Part shown: piece after piece, positions 62,464-64,000 of the stretch
Layout of the letters: each line of letters starts with the position of its first letter
How positions within the stretch are numbered: the first letter of the stretch is position 1
Source: Brevibacillus_H sp049846925
Lineage (GTDB): Bacteria > Bacillota > Bacilli > Brevibacillales > Brevibacillaceae
Length of the DNA stretch: 64,000 nucleotides
NCBI RefSeq assembly: GCF_049846925.1
Contig: NZ_JBNCMT010000020.1
Span: 41,232-105,231, forward strand
Reading direction: 5' to 3'
Notes under the pieces: generated by a model
What the model was told of the DNA's origin: nothing
The model's database searches: none
What the model saw: only the letters and a program-made list of their open reading frames with translations
Position numbers and translations under genes: made by a program

Positions 62464-63652
62464 ATTATTTCGTCTCATCACCTTCCTTCTGTGTTGCTCT
62501 CTTCTGGCAGGCTGTTTAGGAAAAATGGAGATAAATGATATGGCTATGGTCATGGCGGTAGGGCTTGATAAAGGAGAGAAGCCGGGCATGTTCAAAATCA
62601 CGGCTGAAATTGCGAGACCTGGTGATGCAAGGGGGTCAACAGGGGCACCGACGGGACAAACAGGGGAACCGATCTACTCGGTTGTCGCAGAGGGTAAGAG
62701 TATCTTTGAGGCCATCCGCAATTTGGCCCGATTTACTTCTCGCAGGATCTTTTGGGCGCATAATTTTATCATCGTCATTAACGAGGATCTCGCCAGACAA
62801 GGGATACACGAGATTATTGACTTTTTCAGTCGCAATCATGAGCTGCGGATGAGAACCTGGGTTGTAGTTACTCCTGAGAAAGCAGGTGAAGTGGTTTCCA
62901 CGATTACCGGTATGGACGTAATTCCTGGACAATCGATGGACAAGCTGTTTCGTTACAGCGAGATTGTGGCAGAAGCCCCCAAAACCGATTTGATGACCTT
63001 GCAGGCAGCTTATCTCAGCCATACCACTCATCCCATTCTGGCACGGGTTGTCTTGAAAGAGCGAGGGATATCCAACAAAAAACCAGAAGAATTCGGATCG
63101 ATCAAGCAGGTTGAATTATCGGGGACTGGCGTTTTTCATGATGACAAGCTGATAGGCGTGTTAAACCCCAATCAGACGAGGGGCTTATTATGGTTTGTTG
63201 AAAATGTCAAATCATCAATCGTGACCTTGCCTTGTCCGGAGGATCCGAAAAGCTCGATAACCTTTGAATTAAAAGATCAATCCTTTGACCTGACTCCTCA
63301 CTTTGAAGAGGGGAACGTATCTTTTACGGCCAACTTGACGACTTATGGAGATATGGTTGAAGTAGGTTGTACAGTTACTGAAGATCAACAGAAATTGATG
63401 AAAGAGATGGAAAGAGAATTAGAGACCGTATTGAAAAAGGAAATTGAGGAAGTGGTACGGTTGGCTCAAAAAAAATACAAATCAGACTTTATGGAACTCG
63501 GCAAGGTATTCCAGAATCGTTATCCTCAAGAATGGAAAGTGTTAAAGGACAGTTGGGATGAAGAGCTTGTTCAGGCGAAATTCGATATAGTAGTCAAGGC
63601 TGAAATCAATAGCCCCGTTTTACTGGAACAGCAATTACGATCTGGGAAATGA
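62453..63652 (+). CDS. Spore germination receptor lipoprotein (Ger(x)C family), second operon
   Basis: 399 residues, ATG behind AAGGAG, overlapping the A-subunit end by 11 bases. Lipobox LLAGC (Cys about 20). Domains as in GerC: INDMAMVMAVGLDKGEKPGMFKITAEIARP, FWAHNFIIVINEDLARQGI...DFFSRNHELRMRTWVVV and the C-terminal VRLAQKKYKSDFMELGKVFQNRYPQEWK. Anchored outside the spore inner membrane. Confidence 0.9.
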   Translation: MTNKLFRLITFLLCCSLLAGCLGKMEINDMAMVMAVGLDKGEKPGMFKITAEIARPGDARGSTGAPTGQTGEPIYSVVAEGKSIFEAIRNLARFTSRRIFWAHNFIIVINEDLARQGIHEIIDFFSRNHELRMRTWVVVTPEKAGEVVSTITGMDVIPGQSMDKLFRYSEIVAEAPKTDLMTLQAAYLSHTTHPILARVVLKERGISNKKPEEFGSIKQVELSGTGVFHDDKLIGVLNPNQTRGLLWFVENVKSSIVTLPCPEDPKSSITFELKDQSFDLTPHFEEGNVSFTANLTTYGDMVEVGCTVTEDQQKLMKEMERELETVLKKEIEEVVRLAQKKYKSDFMELGKVFQNRYPQEWKVLKDSWDEELVQAKFDIVVKAEINSPVLLEQQLRSGK

Positions 63653-63660
63653 GGAAATCG

Positions 63661-64000
63661 ATGAAAATTCAGATATCCAATGGCATGTTCATTGCGCTGA
63701 TCATAAACATGGTTTATCCCAAAGCAGTAGGGGTCACACAAGGCATTATGGCAAGGGAAGTGGATGGCGATTTTTGGTTATCTACAGTTTTTGCCACGAT
63801 CCAGGGCGTGCTCGCCATTCTCATGGTCGTTTGGCTAATCAAAAGAACACCTGACAAAAATATTTTTGATCAGAGTGAAATTCTACTAGGTAAATGGGGA
63901 GGAAAAATTGTCAGCCTGCTGATTTTTCTGTTTTTCCTTGGTGCATTTGGTTCTGTCATGATCACCTTCGTCTATCATATGATGGATTATTTCATGCCAG
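63661..64000 (+). CDS. Spore germination receptor B subunit (GerB family), 5' part
   Basis: Begins 8 bases after the GerC stop with GAGGAAATCG upstream and runs open to the window edge, giving the first 113 residues. ISNGMFIALIINMVYPKAVGVTQGIMAREVDGDFWLS is the GerB N-terminal pattern, followed by helices LSTVFATIQGVLAILMVVWLI and IVSLLIFLFFLGAFGSVMITF. Completes a second A-C-B operon. Confidence 0.85.
   Translation, partial: MKIQISNGMFIALIINMVYPKAVGVTQGIMAREVDGDFWLSTVFATIQGVLAILMVVWLIKRTPDKNIFDQSEILLGKWGGKIVSLLIFLFFLGAFGSVMITFVYHMMDYFMP

Overview
The window looks like chromosome of an endospore-forming Gram-positive bacterium, most plausibly Brevibacillus or another Paenibacillaceae member (inference). 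Supporting this are an intact mother-cell sigma factor gene sigK, two gerA/gerC/gerB-type germinant-receptor operons, a SleL/YaaH-like spore hydrolase, an S-box (SAM-I) riboswitch, a probable c-di-GMP-II riboswitch, lipoprotein substrate-binding proteins, strong AGGAGG-type ribosome sites and many TTG/GTG starts. No rRNA, tRNA or CRISPR array was seen.

Layout. 1-1050: tail of an amino-acid permease and a secreted YHYH-type protein. 1140-5300: AT-rich accessory segment with a TerF-like vWA protein, a zinc ribbon, an RNA ligase, a CPBP protease and several broken small genes. It contains a 102-bp copy of the middle of sigK that stops just past the position where skin-type elements split sigK; the intact sigK lies at its right edge (5314-6033). 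6960-10850: SAM-riboswitch-controlled ribose-type ABC importer, followed by a metallo-hydrolase. 12000-28850: two giant secreted Ig-repeat proteins (1318 and 1958 aa) bracketing ManC/AlgA, PgcA, two glycosyltransferases and a LysM-GH18 lipoprotein, which suggests production of a glycosylated surface layer. 28986-33665: a 1559-aa kinase-like/AAA/TPR-like/GAF/LuxR regulator whose DFG motif reads GFG. 33780-39216: AT-rich ger operon bracketed by two decayed copies of one IS1182-type element.

39217-52038 is the most coherent and interesting block. A sigma-54 activator with an aspartoacylase-family gene is divergent from an operon behind an excellent -24/-12 promoter. That operon encodes a dipeptide-type ABC importer (one permease carries a roughly 250-residue extracytoplasmic insertion), an asparaginase-II-family enzyme and two secreted cyanophycinase-like proteins. 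Together they read as a system for extracellular breakdown of cyanophycin or another aspartyl-amide polymer, import of the dipeptides and internal hydrolysis (inference).

52180-59712 holds an SDR, a c-di-GMP-II-type riboswitch in front of a multi-PAS diguanylate cyclase, a GGDEF fragment, a GNAT, a broken trmO-like gene, a YebC-family protein, a TmrB-like protein and a WYL regulator. An MBL-fold protein follows (59790-60542). The window closes inside a second ger operon (60847 to the edge).
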